A stretch of DNA of 64,000 nt from contig DBNK01000035.1 in NCBI GenBank assembly GCA_002298335.1, forward strand, positions 1-64,000. Direction: 5' to 3'. A model generated the notes under the pieces. That model did no database searches, was not told the origin of the DNA, and saw only the letters and a program-made list of their open reading frames with translations. The stretch is from Thalassolituus sp. UBA674 (GTDB taxonomy: Bacteria; Pseudomonadota; Gammaproteobacteria; Pseudomonadales; Oceanobacteraceae). Of this stretch, positions 54,565 through 63,900 are shown piece by piece (positions within the stretch are counted from its first letter, which is position 1; each line of letters starts with the position of its first letter). Both the position numbers and the translations under genes were made by a program.

Positions 54565-56571
54565 ATGCTAATTCGCTGGATGCCCCATTTTACAGATCAG
54601 AGATGGTCAATGGTGAAAGCCATGCGGCTATGCCTGCTGTTATCGTTTGCGTTGCTCACAAGCGTCAGTCATGCGGCCGATAACAGCCATCGCCAAATTC
54701 GACAATTGGCTCAACTGGCTGAGTACATCGGTGCTGACTATGTTGCTGCGGTAGATCACAACACGGTGGTCAATCTCGATGAATACCAGGAAATGCTTGA
54801 GTTTGCGCAATTACTGGTCGATAAAAGCGCAATGATTGCCAAGCCCGCCCTTGATTCTCACAATCTACAAGCCGAAGCGGGCGCTCTACAGCAAGCGGTT
54901 CAAAACAAACAGGACGTTCGCCTTGTTCGCCAACTGAGCACTCAACTGCGGCGCTCTTTACTGGCCTTGATGCCGCAATCCACATTGCCAGATCGCTTGT
55001 CGCCCAAAAGGACGGTTGAATCGTTATTCAAGGATAACTGTACAACTTGTCATGGCTTAACGGGAAAAGGTGATGGGACTCTGTCAACGCAGCTGAATCC
55101 CGCACCCACCAATTTTACCGATAAGGAACGGGCGTCGAATCGATCAGTTCTCGGGCTGTTTGATGCCATATCCAATGGTATCGATGATACTGCGATGCCT
55201 GGCTTTAATCAGCTGACCGAGCAACAACGCTGGTCACTGGCATTCTACGTAGGCAGCCTGGCGTTTCAGTCTAACCCCAAACCATCTGTCAACGATTCGA
55301 ATATTTCTTTGTCCCAACTCGTCAACTTCAGCCCAGCACAGATTGCCGCCGGGCAGTCGCAAGAGGTCGAATATCTTGCCGAGTGGCTGCGCGCCCATCC
55401 AGAGCAATTGTTTGACAAGCACCAAAACCCTCTTGCCATCAGCCGCGAGCGTTTAATGGCCGCCCATGCCGCTTACCAGAAAGGTGATTATCAAGCGGCC
55501 AGCGAACTGGCAATCAGTGCTTATCTGGACGGCTTTGAGCTGGTTGAAAACAGTTTGGACACGCAAGATCCAACGCTTCGTAAAAATATTGAAGTCAATA
55601 TGATGAAGTTGCGCCAGGTCATTAACCGGGCACAACAGAACGGTGAGTTGGACGCCCTCATGGCGGAAACACTGGCGCAGTTGAGTGAAGCTGATCGCCT
55701 ACAGAATGAATCGACCTTATCCGGTGGGACGTTATTTACGGCCAGCTTGATCATCTTGTTGCGCGAAGGGTTGGAAGCCCTGCTGGTCATCATTGCATTG
55801 ATGACCGTGCTGATCCGTACGCAACGACAAGATGCCCTCAAATACGTACACACCGGTTGGATCGTGGCACTCCTGTCGGGCGGTGCAACCTGGGTAGCAG
55901 CCCAGTCGTTGATCAGTATCAGTGGGGCTAGTCGAGAGGTGATGGAGGGCGTCGCCGCATTGTTCGCAGCGCTGGTATTGTTTTATGTCGGGATCTGGAT
56001 GCACAGCAAGACCCATGCGGCGCAATGGCAGGCTTACATACAGAAGCACGTCAATGAGCGGCTGAAATCCGGCACTCTGTGGGGGCTGGCAGCGCTCTCT
56101 TTCATTGCAGTCTATCGGGAAGTCTTTGAAACTGTCTTATTCTATGAGTCTCTCCTGACACAAGCGGCCGAGGCACAATATTCAGTTGTTGCCGGAGGCT
56201 TTTTGCTTGGTGTTGCCATGCTGGCTGTGTTGTCCTGGGTGCTGATCCGGTATTCAATCAAGCTACCCATTGCCAGGTTTTTTTCGACGACGACCTACCT
56301 GCTCTTAGCGCTGTCTTTTATTTTAACAGGGAAAGGGATTTCCGCATTACAGGAAGCGGCCCTCATTGGAATGTCGCCGTTACCGGTGAACGTTGATTTG
56401 AGTTGGATAGGCCTCAAATCCACTTGGCAGGGGATCACGGCACAGGCCTTGATCCTGGTGGTGTTTATGGTGTTTATCTGGGGATCAAAAGTGAAGCAGC
56501 GCTTGCGTCCGTCAGTTTCCAAAGCGCCAGGCATGAAGGGCTTACCGGTTACCGCTTCGGAGTCCGATTAG
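54565..56571 (+). CDS. pbrT: PbrT-like FTR1-family metal permease with cytochrome c domain
   Basis: A 668-aa protein. Signal peptide (about residues 16-38), a periplasmic part with a heme site CTTCHGLTGKGDG near residue 165, and a C-terminal FTR1 permease of seven helices with two REXXE motifs, LLREGLEALL and VYREVFETVL. PbrT of Cupriavidus takes up Pb(II). The start could be 54565 or the ATG at 54610, which gives a more regular signal peptide. It is convergent with pbrR, their ends overlapping by 23 bp. Confidence 0.85.
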   Translation: MLIRWMPHFTDQRWSMVKAMRLCLLLSFALLTSVSHAADNSHRQIRQLAQLAEYIGADYVAAVDHNTVVNLDEYQEMLEFAQLLVDKSAMIAKPALDSHNLQAEAGALQQAVQNKQDVRLVRQLSTQLRRSLLALMPQSTLPDRLSPKRTVESLFKDNCTTCHGLTGKGDGTLSTQLNPAPTNFTDKERASNRSVLGLFDAISNGIDDTAMPGFNQLTEQQRWSLAFYVGSLAFQSNPKPSVNDSNISLSQLVNFSPAQIAAGQSQEVEYLAEWLRAHPEQLFDKHQNPLAISRERLMAAHAAYQKGDYQAASELAISAYLDGFELVENSLDTQDPTLRKNIEVNMMKLRQVINRAQQNGELDALMAETLAQLSEADRLQNESTLSGGTLFTASLIILLREGLEALLVIIALMTVLIRTQRQDALKYVHTGWIVALLSGGATWVAAQSLISISGASREVMEGVAALFAALVLFYVGIWMHSKTHAAQWQAYIQKHVNERLKSGTLWGLAALSFIAVYREVFETVLFYESLLTQAAEAQYSVVAGGFLLGVAMLAVLSWVLIRYSIKLPIARFFSTTTYLLLALSFILTGKGISALQEAALIGMSPLPVNVDLSWIGLKSTWQGITAQALILVVFMVFIWGSKVKQRLRPSVSKAPGMKGLPVTASESD

Positions 56572-56956
56572 CTGACAAATTGTGCAAAATGCCACACTGC
56601 TCAACGGTTCGCTCATTTGAGCAGCTGTTGCGCAAGGTTTTTAACTGTTGTCGAAGGTGGCTGAGTTCTTGAATTCGGGCTTCCACTTGCTCGATGTGTG
56701 TGTCGATCATTCGGTTGACGTCATCGCATTGTGTGTCAGGCGATCCGGTTAACGCTAACAGTTGCCGGATCTCTGATAAAGCGAGGTCAAGATTGCGGCA
56801 GTGCTTGATAAACATCAGCCGTTCAATGGCAGTTGCATCATACAAACGAAAATTCCCTTCGCTGCGCTGGGTAGATGCCAACAACTGTTCTTTTTCATAA
56901 TAACGAATTGTCTGCACTGAGCAGCCGGTCATTTTCGCCAGTTCACCGATTTTCAC
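56549..56956 (-). CDS. pbrR: PbrR/CadR-type MerR-family regulator
   Basis: A 135-aa MerR-family activator. Winged helix (MKIGELAKMTGCSVQTIRYY) and a dimerisation helix, then metal ligands C77, C112 and C121. The C112-x8-C121 spacing matches PbrR (lead) better than CadR, where it is x6. Divergent from the CDF gene, across the MerR-type promoter, and presumably acts also at the pbrT promoter. Confidence 0.85.
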   Translation of the reverse strand: MKIGELAKMTGCSVQTIRYYEKEQLLASTQRSEGNFRLYDATAIERLMFIKHCRNLDLALSEIRQLLALTGSPDTQCDDVNRMIDTHIEQVEARIQELSHLRQQLKTLRNSCSNERTVEQCGILHNLSANRTPKR

Positions 56957-56974
56957 CGCATTGGTCTCCTGTAC

Positions 56975-57005
56975 TTGACTCTATAGTTACAATAGAGTTT
57001 ATACT
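56975..57005 (+). promoter_or_regulatory. MerR-type divergent promoter upstream of the CDF gene, 19-bp spacer
   Basis: TTGACT at 56975-56980 and TATACT at 57000-57005 are 19 bp apart. The spacer region contains the perfect inverted repeat ACTCTAT (56978-56984) / ATAGAGT (56992-56998). This is the expected PbrR/CadR operator in the pbrR-CDF gap. Confidence 0.88.
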
Positions 57006-57034
57006 GGGCACTATGGGTATAACAAGGGCTTTTT

Positions 57035-57940
57035 ATGGCAGAGCAATGCAGCGGCACCTGCGGGACTATGAACAATTCAGAGGGTTGTGTCACTCAGGAT
57101 TCAGTAGACAAAGCAAAGATAGATAGCGGTTATGTTAGCGAATACCGTGTAGCCAAGATGGATTGCCCTTCGGAAGAAGGCATGATCCGTATGGCGCTGG
57201 ATAGCGTTAACCCGAAGGTGACGTTGGAATTTGATACCCCCAATCGAAAGGTTCGCATTTTTCACGGTGACAACGCGGCAACCATTGAGGCTCGAATGCA
57301 AGCGCTTGGACTGGGGGCGACGCTTGAGCACACTCATCCAGTGGAAAATAGTGTCTTCATCCAGGCTCAAGTATCGGCCCAACAAACGTCACAAAATGAA
57401 GCCCGTATACTCAAATGGTTGTTAGCCATTAATGCGGTCATGTTTACGGTAGAAATCACGGTTGGCTGGCTGGCTCAATCCACGGGATTAATCGCCGACT
57501 CACTGGATATGTTTGCCGATGCTGCGGTGTATGGCGTATCGCTTTATGCCGTTGGGCACAGCCTTCGGATGAAGTTGCGTGCAGCCCATTTTTCCGGTTG
57601 GCTTCAGATCATTCTCGCCTTGGGCGCTTTGGGCGAGGTGGTAAGGCGATTAGTATTGGGTAGTGAACCGGTTTCCACTTTGATGATGAGCTTCGGGCTT
57701 GTTGCCTTGGCGGCCAATGTGACCTGTCTGCTGTTGATTGCCAAAAGCCGGGATAGCGGCGCCCATATGAAAGCCAGCTGGATTTTCTCCGCCAATGACG
57801 TGATTGCCAATCTAGGGGTGATCCTTGCCGGTGGATTGGTGGCCTGGACGGGCTCACGTTATCCAGACTTGGTGATTGGCCTTATCATCGGTTTGATTGT
57901 GTTGAATGGCGCGCGCCGCATCTTGCAACTTAAGTCCTGA
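57035..57940 (+). CDS. CDF-family cation transporter with N-terminal metal-binding extension
   Basis: A 301-aa protein. Cys-rich N-terminus (QCSGTCGTMNNSEGC) and an HMA-like fold of about 70 residues with YRVAKMDCPSEEGM, then six membrane helices. Site A of TM2 reads DSLDMFADA (D-x3-D type), but TM5 has SANDVIANLG, with Asn-Asp and Asn instead of the usual HxxxD of zinc carriers. No long C-terminal cytosolic domain. Regulated by the MerR-type promoter. Pb, Cd or Zn efflux is inferred. Confidence 0.85.
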   Translation: MAEQCSGTCGTMNNSEGCVTQDSVDKAKIDSGYVSEYRVAKMDCPSEEGMIRMALDSVNPKVTLEFDTPNRKVRIFHGDNAATIEARMQALGLGATLEHTHPVENSVFIQAQVSAQQTSQNEARILKWLLAINAVMFTVEITVGWLAQSTGLIADSLDMFADAAVYGVSLYAVGHSLRMKLRAAHFSGWLQIILALGALGEVVRRLVLGSEPVSTLMMSFGLVALAANVTCLLLIAKSRDSGAHMKASWIFSANDVIANLGVILAGGLVAWTGSRYPDLVIGLIIGLIVLNGARRILQLKS

Positions 57941-58060
57941 GACACCGGGCACAATATGAACAACAAGCAATCGTCTTATGATACACCGCCAATAAAGATC
58001 CTCGACCTGGCTCGCTTTGACAGGCGGATAACAGGTAAACGAAAGGCGCCGGGACAATCG

Positions 58061-58092
58061 TTGATTGACTCCGCAATCAAAGGTGGTATGCT
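58061..58092 (+). promoter_or_regulatory. sigma-70 promoter with overlapping inverted repeat upstream of the czc-type operon
   Basis: TTGACT at 58065-58070, 16-bp spacer, TATGCT at 58087-58092. The perfect inverted repeat TTGATTG (58061-58067) / CAATCAA (58074-58080) overlaps the -35 box. It is a good candidate operator for a repressor or two-component regulator of the efflux operon. Confidence 0.6.
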
Positions 58093-58131
58093 TCGCAGGC
58101 TATTCCATTTCATTGGGGTTATATTCGGTTT

Positions 58132-58479
58132 ATGAGTCGAAAAGCACTGTCTTATCTGCTGTTAGTCTTGATTGCACTGCAATCAGTGACAGCTATGGCT
58201 GACGTGCATCCCCTTGATTATTCGGATACAGCCCCTTATTCCTCCGATGGCTCATCATCGGCAATGCTGGATAGCTCGACCGTTATTGATCCTGCAGATC
58301 AAAATACCGCGCCTGACGATCTGTTTTATTGCCATCACCATGGCTGCCATTGCCATGTCTATTTATCCGGTAACCTGACTCACTCAAACTTTTTGCATAA
58401 ACATTCGTTGCATAACAACTATCAAGCCCTCATTCCCGAGGCCCCATCCTCGTCGCTGTACCGCCCTCCAATCGCCTGA
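58132..58479 (+). CDS. small exported His/Cys-rich protein, CzcI-like by position
   Basis: A 115-aa protein with a Sec signal (cleavage near AMA/DVHPL). It carries a metal-binding-looking cluster YCHHHGCHCHVY and further His residues toward the C-terminus. It precedes czcC, as CzcI (also about 115 aa, exported and His-rich) does in Cupriavidus. A periplasmic metal sensor or buffer for the efflux system is likely; I see no clear sequence match to CzcI itself. Confidence 0.7.
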   Translation: MSRKALSYLLLVLIALQSVTAMADVHPLDYSDTAPYSSDGSSSAMLDSSTVIDPADQNTAPDDLFYCHHHGCHCHVYLSGNLTHSNFLHKHSLHNNYQALIPEAPSSSLYRPPIA

Positions 58480-58562
58480 TTTTACCGATTAAGTTTTTTC
58501 TGTGTTGCCGTTATCGCTGCAACGCGCGGTTTGAATTATCTTAAATAAGTAGGATCTACCAT

Positions 58563-59903
58563 ATGCTATCAATACGTACTGCGCCGGGTTCTGGCGCTAC
58601 GGGTCGGCGGAATATCAAAAGCCGCTGCATTCTGTTCAGTTTATTATTTTTTATTTCTTCGTCGGGGCTTAACGCCGCACCTGGGGACTCAACGATCACG
58701 CTGACCAATGCGGTGCAGCGCGCCTTGTCACAAAACCCTTCTTTAAAAGTTTTTCCCTACCGCTACGCAGCCCTTCAAGGGCAGGCCGAAACAGCCGGGT
58801 TAAGGCCGGCGTATGAGCTGGGATTTGACGCTGAAAATGTCGGGGGCACTGGGGACTTCAGCGGCGCAGGTGGTGCTGAACTCACCATTGCGCTGTCTTC
58901 GGTCATCGAAATGGGGGATAAGCGCGCGGCACGGCAAGGCGTAATCTCCCACAGTCGGTCGGTGCTCAATGCCAGCCGACAGGTGGAATCCTTGGCCTTA
59001 TTGGGCGAAGTCACCCGCCGTTACGTCGATGTGCTAGCGGCACAGGAGCAGGTCACCCTGGCTGGCGAGGCCGCCCAATTGGCGAGCGAGAGCTTACGCA
59101 TTGTGAAAAAGCGGGCTACGGCGGGAGCGACACCCGAGGCGGAAGTCAAACGGGCACAGGCCGCTGCCGAGCAAGCGAAGCTCGCTTTGCTTTCGGAGCA
59201 GCAACGGCTTGCTTATTTGAAAGTGTCGTTGTCTGCCTTGTGGGGGGTAACCTCACCGGACTTTGACAAAGTGGAAGGTGATCTATTCCAGTTCGGCGAG
59301 GACGTTGCTTTTGAAAGGTTGTATGCCAAAGTGGAAAAGAATCCAGCGATAGAAATTTTCGCAGCGCAGTCCCGCCTCAAAGAAGCAGAAATACGCCTTG
59401 CTCAAACCCAATCCAGTGCCGATATCAGTTGGTCGGTGGGGGTTCGTCGCTTGCAGGAGACCGATGACACCGCATTGGTAGCGGGTTTCAGCATGCCGTT
59501 GTTTTCCGGCAAGCGAAATGTCGGCGCCGTTTCGACCGCGTTGGCCGAAAAGAATCAGGTGTTGGCAGAGCGCGATGTAATGCTGCTGGATCTACACACG
59601 CAACTGTTCCGGGCTTTTCACAACCGCAAACAAGCCATTGTCGCGGTCAAGGCGCTACGTACCGCGATCATTCCCGCCCTTGAACAAGCGCTGGTAGAAA
59701 CACAGGCGGCCTATCAACGGGGCCGGTACGGGTATCTCGACTATGTCAGCGCACGGCAGGAATTATTGAGCGCCAGGCGTACCCAGATCGAAGCGGCCGC
59801 AGCGGCCTTAACCTATGGCGCAGAAATTGAGCAGCTGACAGCAGAGCCTCTGGCCCTGACTCAGTATGGGGAAGACAACACATTTTCAGGATCACCACAA
59901 TGA
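58563..59903 (+). CDS. czcC: CzcC-like outer-membrane efflux protein
   Basis: A 446-aa TolC-family protein. Signal peptide (about residues 25-42), then two repeated OEP domains with the long coiled coils (LGEVTRRYVDVLAAQEQVTLA and YLDYVSARQELLSARRTQIEAAAA). It forms the outer-membrane channel of the heavy-metal RND pump. It overlaps czcB by four bases (ATGA). Confidence 0.88.
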   Translation: MLSIRTAPGSGATGRRNIKSRCILFSLLFFISSSGLNAAPGDSTITLTNAVQRALSQNPSLKVFPYRYAALQGQAETAGLRPAYELGFDAENVGGTGDFSGAGGAELTIALSSVIEMGDKRAARQGVISHSRSVLNASRQVESLALLGEVTRRYVDVLAAQEQVTLAGEAAQLASESLRIVKKRATAGATPEAEVKRAQAAAEQAKLALLSEQQRLAYLKVSLSALWGVTSPDFDKVEGDLFQFGEDVAFERLYAKVEKNPAIEIFAAQSRLKEAEIRLAQTQSSADISWSVGVRRLQETDDTALVAGFSMPLFSGKRNVGAVSTALAEKNQVLAERDVMLLDLHTQLFRAFHNRKQAIVAVKALRTAIIPALEQALVETQAAYQRGRYGYLDYVSARQELLSARRTQIEAAAAALTYGAEIEQLTAEPLALTQYGEDNTFSGSPQ

Positions 59904-60841
59904 ACTCCAAAACACACATTAAAAAAACCATCACCCATCTTCTTGTCAGTTGCTTAGCGATCGCGCTGCTGCCGGGACAAACCTTTGCAGAGACTGGCCA
60001 CGAAGAGGAGACAGAGCAGCACGAAGAAGGCCACATTGAACTAACCCAGGAACAGATACAGCATGCTGGTATTGGGCTGGCAACCGTTACCTCGGGCACC
60101 ATCCGTGATGTTTTGCCAGTATATGGCGTCGTCGCAACCAACGCAGAGCGTGTACAGTCGGTAACGGCACGCTTCGACGGCGTTATTCGGGAAGTTAAAA
60201 AAAGTGTTGGTGATTCGGTTCGCAAAGGCGAAGCCCTGTTGTCTGTAGAAGCCAACGAAAGCCTGAAAACCTATTCGATTGCCTCTGCACTCAATGGCGT
60301 TATTACCCAGCGCCACGCAAACCCTGGCGAGCAAACCAGCGATACCCCGCTGTTGGTAGTGCAGGATTTCTCCACGGTCTGGGTAGAGCTGTCGATTTTT
60401 CCCAAGGATGTTGCCCAGGTTGAATTAGGCCAGCGGGTTCGCATTCTCAGTCTCGATTCGACCCAAATCGCAGAGGGAAAAATCATCTATATTGCGCCGC
60501 TTGGCCAAGCTGGTAATCAGGCCATTATGGCGCGCGCTTTGATCGACAACCCGAATGGCATTTGGAAACCCGGTCTCTTTGTCAACGCGCAAATCACCCG
60601 CGCAGAAATAGCCGCTCCAATGGTGATCCGCAACGAAGCCTTGCAAATCGTCGAGGATAACCCTGTCGTTTTTGTTCGGGGTGAGGAAGGTTTTGAACCA
60701 CGTACAGTGACTTTGGGGCGAACCGACGGTGAGCTAAGCGAAGTGGTGGCAGGTCTGTCCGCAGATGAAGTGTATGTCAGCAAAAACAGCTTTACTCTGA
60801 AATCGGAGCTGGGCAAGGAGGATGCTGAACATGGACACTAA
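59900..60841 (+). CDS. czcB: CzcB-like RND periplasmic adaptor
   Basis: A 313-aa membrane-fusion protein. Signal peptide ending near TFA/ETGHEEE with a His/Glu-rich start, a barrel-sandwich (lipoyl) region with VTARFDGVIREVKKSVGDSV, and a beta-barrel domain. Shorter than CzcB of Cupriavidus (about 520 aa) and lacks its extra domains. The His-rich start may bind metal. Eighty-odd bases before the RND pump gene. Confidence 0.88.
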   Translation: MNSKTHIKKTITHLLVSCLAIALLPGQTFAETGHEEETEQHEEGHIELTQEQIQHAGIGLATVTSGTIRDVLPVYGVVATNAERVQSVTARFDGVIREVKKSVGDSVRKGEALLSVEANESLKTYSIASALNGVITQRHANPGEQTSDTPLLVVQDFSTVWVELSIFPKDVAQVELGQRVRILSLDSTQIAEGKIIYIAPLGQAGNQAIMARALIDNPNGIWKPGLFVNAQITRAEIAAPMVIRNEALQIVEDNPVVFVRGEEGFEPRTVTLGRTDGELSEVVAGLSADEVYVSKNSFTLKSELGKEDAEHGH

Positions 60842-60924
60842 AACAGTATTCTTGGCACCATTTACGACGTCGAACCACCTACACGGCTTTAACCGGTCAT
60901 ATGAACCCACAATAGGAGTTCACC

Positions 60925-63900
60925 ATGATAGATAAACTCATTCAATTTTCCATCGCGCGCCGCTGGCTGGTGATGTTTCTGGTGCTGGTAATTGGGGCCC
61001 TGGGTGTCTGGAACTATCAGCAGCTGCCCATTGACGCGGTACCCGATATCACCAATGTCCAGGTGCAAATCAATACGGAAGCCCCAGGTTATTCACCACT
61101 GGAAGTGGAGCAACGCATTACCTACCTGGTAGAACTGGCCATCACTGGGTTGCCCTATGTGGAGAGCACCCGTTCGCTGTCACGCTACGCCCTGTCTCAG
61201 GTGACCGTGGTGTTTGAAAAAGGCACGGACATCTATTTCGCCCGCAACCTGATCAACGAGCGCTTGCAGCAGGCGAAAAGCGAGATGCCTTCGGGGATCG
61301 AACCGGTTATGGGACCCGTTGCCACAGGTCTCGGTGAAATCTTTCACTATGCGGTGCATGCAAAACCGGGCGCCTTGCAAGAAAACGGTGAGCCCTATGA
61401 TGCAACGGCCTTACGCACCTTGCAGGATTGGGTGATCCGTCCCCAGTTGCGTCTGGTTCCCGGCGTCACCGAAGTCAATACCATTGGCGGTTTCGAGAAG
61501 CAGTTCCACATCACCCCTGAGCCTGCAAAGCTGCTGGCCTACCAGCTCAGCTTCGACGATCTGGTGGCGGCATTGGAGAAAAACAACGCCAACATCGGTG
61601 CCGGATATATTGAAAAAAATGGCGAGCAATATTTGATCCGCGCACCCGGACAGGTAGCTGACATCCCGGCGATCGAAAAAATCATCGTCGCCCGTCGTGA
61701 CGGCTTACCTATTACCGTGGCTGACGTGGCCGAGGTTGGATTCGGCAAGGAATTGCGCACCGGTGCTGCGACACTCAACGGTGAGGAGACAGTATTGGGT
61801 ACCGCCGTCATGCTGTTGGGCGGTAATAGCCGGACGGTTTCCCAGGCGGTGTCGGCCAAGTTGCTGGAGATCAATAAAACGCTGCCTGAAGGCGTGATTG
61901 CTGAGCCGGTTTATAACCGTACGGTACTGGTCGATAAAACCATTGCCACGGTACAGGCCAACCTGGCGGAAGGCGCGATATTGGTTGTTGTCGTGCTCCT
62001 GGTCATGCTGGGCAACGTGCGGGCGGCCTTGCTCACGGCGATGGTGATCCCTTTATCCATGTTGATGTTGATGACAGGCATGGTGCAGACCAAGGTCAGC
62101 GCCAATCTGATGAGTTTGGGTGCGCTCGATTTTGGCTTGATTGTGGATGGCGCGGTGATCATTGTCGAAAACTGCATTTTGCGCCTGGCCGGACGCCAGC
62201 ACCACCTTGGGCGCACCTTAAAGCTGGACGAACGTTTTCAAACGGTGTTTGCGGCCACCCGCGAGGTATTTACACCGAGTTTGATCAGCGTATTGGTAGT
62301 GATTCTGGTGAACTTACCCATCCTGGCGCTGACCGGCGTGGAAGGCAAAATGTTTACGCCCATGGCCATGGCGGTAATCATGGCCTTGCTGTCTGCGCTG
62401 GTGCTGTCACTTACCTTTGTGCCTGCCGCCGTGGCGCTGTTTATGACGGGGCATATTGAGGAGAAGGACAATTTCATTGTTCGCCATTCCAAACGGTTTT
62501 ACGCCCCGGTTTTGGCGTGGGCACTCAAATTTCGCGTACTCGTATTGTCTGCGGCCCTGATCTTTGTGGTTTTGGTCGGCGCACTGGCAACGCGGATGGG
62601 TACGGAATTTATCCCGAATCTGGATGAGGGCGATATTGCCGTCCAGGCACTGCGAATACCGGGTACCAGTCTCACTCAATCCCTGGATATGCAGTTTCAA
62701 CTGGAAAAAGCGGTGCTGGAAATCCCTGAAGTCAAAACCTACTTCTCGCGCGTCGGGACAGCCGAAGTTGCCAGTGACCCCATGGGGCCCAACATTTCCG
62801 ATGGCTATGTCATGCTCAGGGATCGCAGTGAATGGCCCGATCCTGATAAAACCAAAGCGCAGCTGTTGGAAGAAATTGGTGAGAAACTGACGTTGTTGCC
62901 GGGAAATGCCTATGAGATCAGCCAGCCGATCCAACTGCGCTTCAATGAATTGATTTCTGGTGTGCGATCAGACCTCGGGATCAAGGTGTTCGGCGATGAT
63001 TTGGACCAGCTGCTTAAATCGGGCAGCGAAATCGCGGCGGTATTGACTGGCATCGAGGGCGCCGAAGGGGTTAAGGTCGAGCAGGTGTCCGGGTTACCTA
63101 TTCTGTCCATTAATGCCGACCGTTCAGCCATGTATCGCTATGGCTTGAATGTCGCCGATGTGCAGGACGTAGTCGCCGCCGCCACGGGTGGTGAGGAAGC
63201 CGGCCTGATCTTTGAGGGCGACCAGCGGTTTTCGATAGTGGTGCGAGTGGCCGAGGGCATAAGGGGCGACTTGCGCGCGTTGGAACGTTTGCCGATACCG
63301 CTGCCAGACGGCGGCTACGTGCCACTGCGGGAAGTGGCTAGTCTCACGCTGGCCCCTGGACCTAATCAGATCTCTCGTGAAAACGGCAAGCGGCGGTTGG
63401 TAGTCAGCGCCAATGTTCGCGGTCGTGATTTGGGTGGCTTTGTGGCCGAAGTTCAGGACAAAGTTGCGCAACAGGTGAAATTGCCTCCCGGCTATTGGCT
63501 GGAGTACGGAGGTACTTTTGAGCAACTGCAATCGGCCTCGCAGCGGTTGAGCCTGTTAGTCCCCGTCACCTTGGTGATGATATTTGCGCTGTTGATGATG
63601 ACCTTTGGCTCAGCAAAAGATGCGGCATTGGTCTTTAGTGGCGTACCGCTGGCGCTGACCGGTGGCGTTATCGCCTTGTGGTTACGGGACATCCCCCTCT
63701 CGATTACCGCCGGTGTTGGGTTTATTACTTTATGCGGTGTATCGGTACTGACCGGGGTCATGATGGTGTCGGCCTTTCGGGATGAGCTCAATCGCGGTGA
63801 ATCCGTCGAGCAGGCGATTCTGGGCGGCGCCATGTTGAGATTGCGGCCGATATTGATGGTCGCTCTGGTGGCCGCATTAGGTTTCCTGCCGATGGCACTC

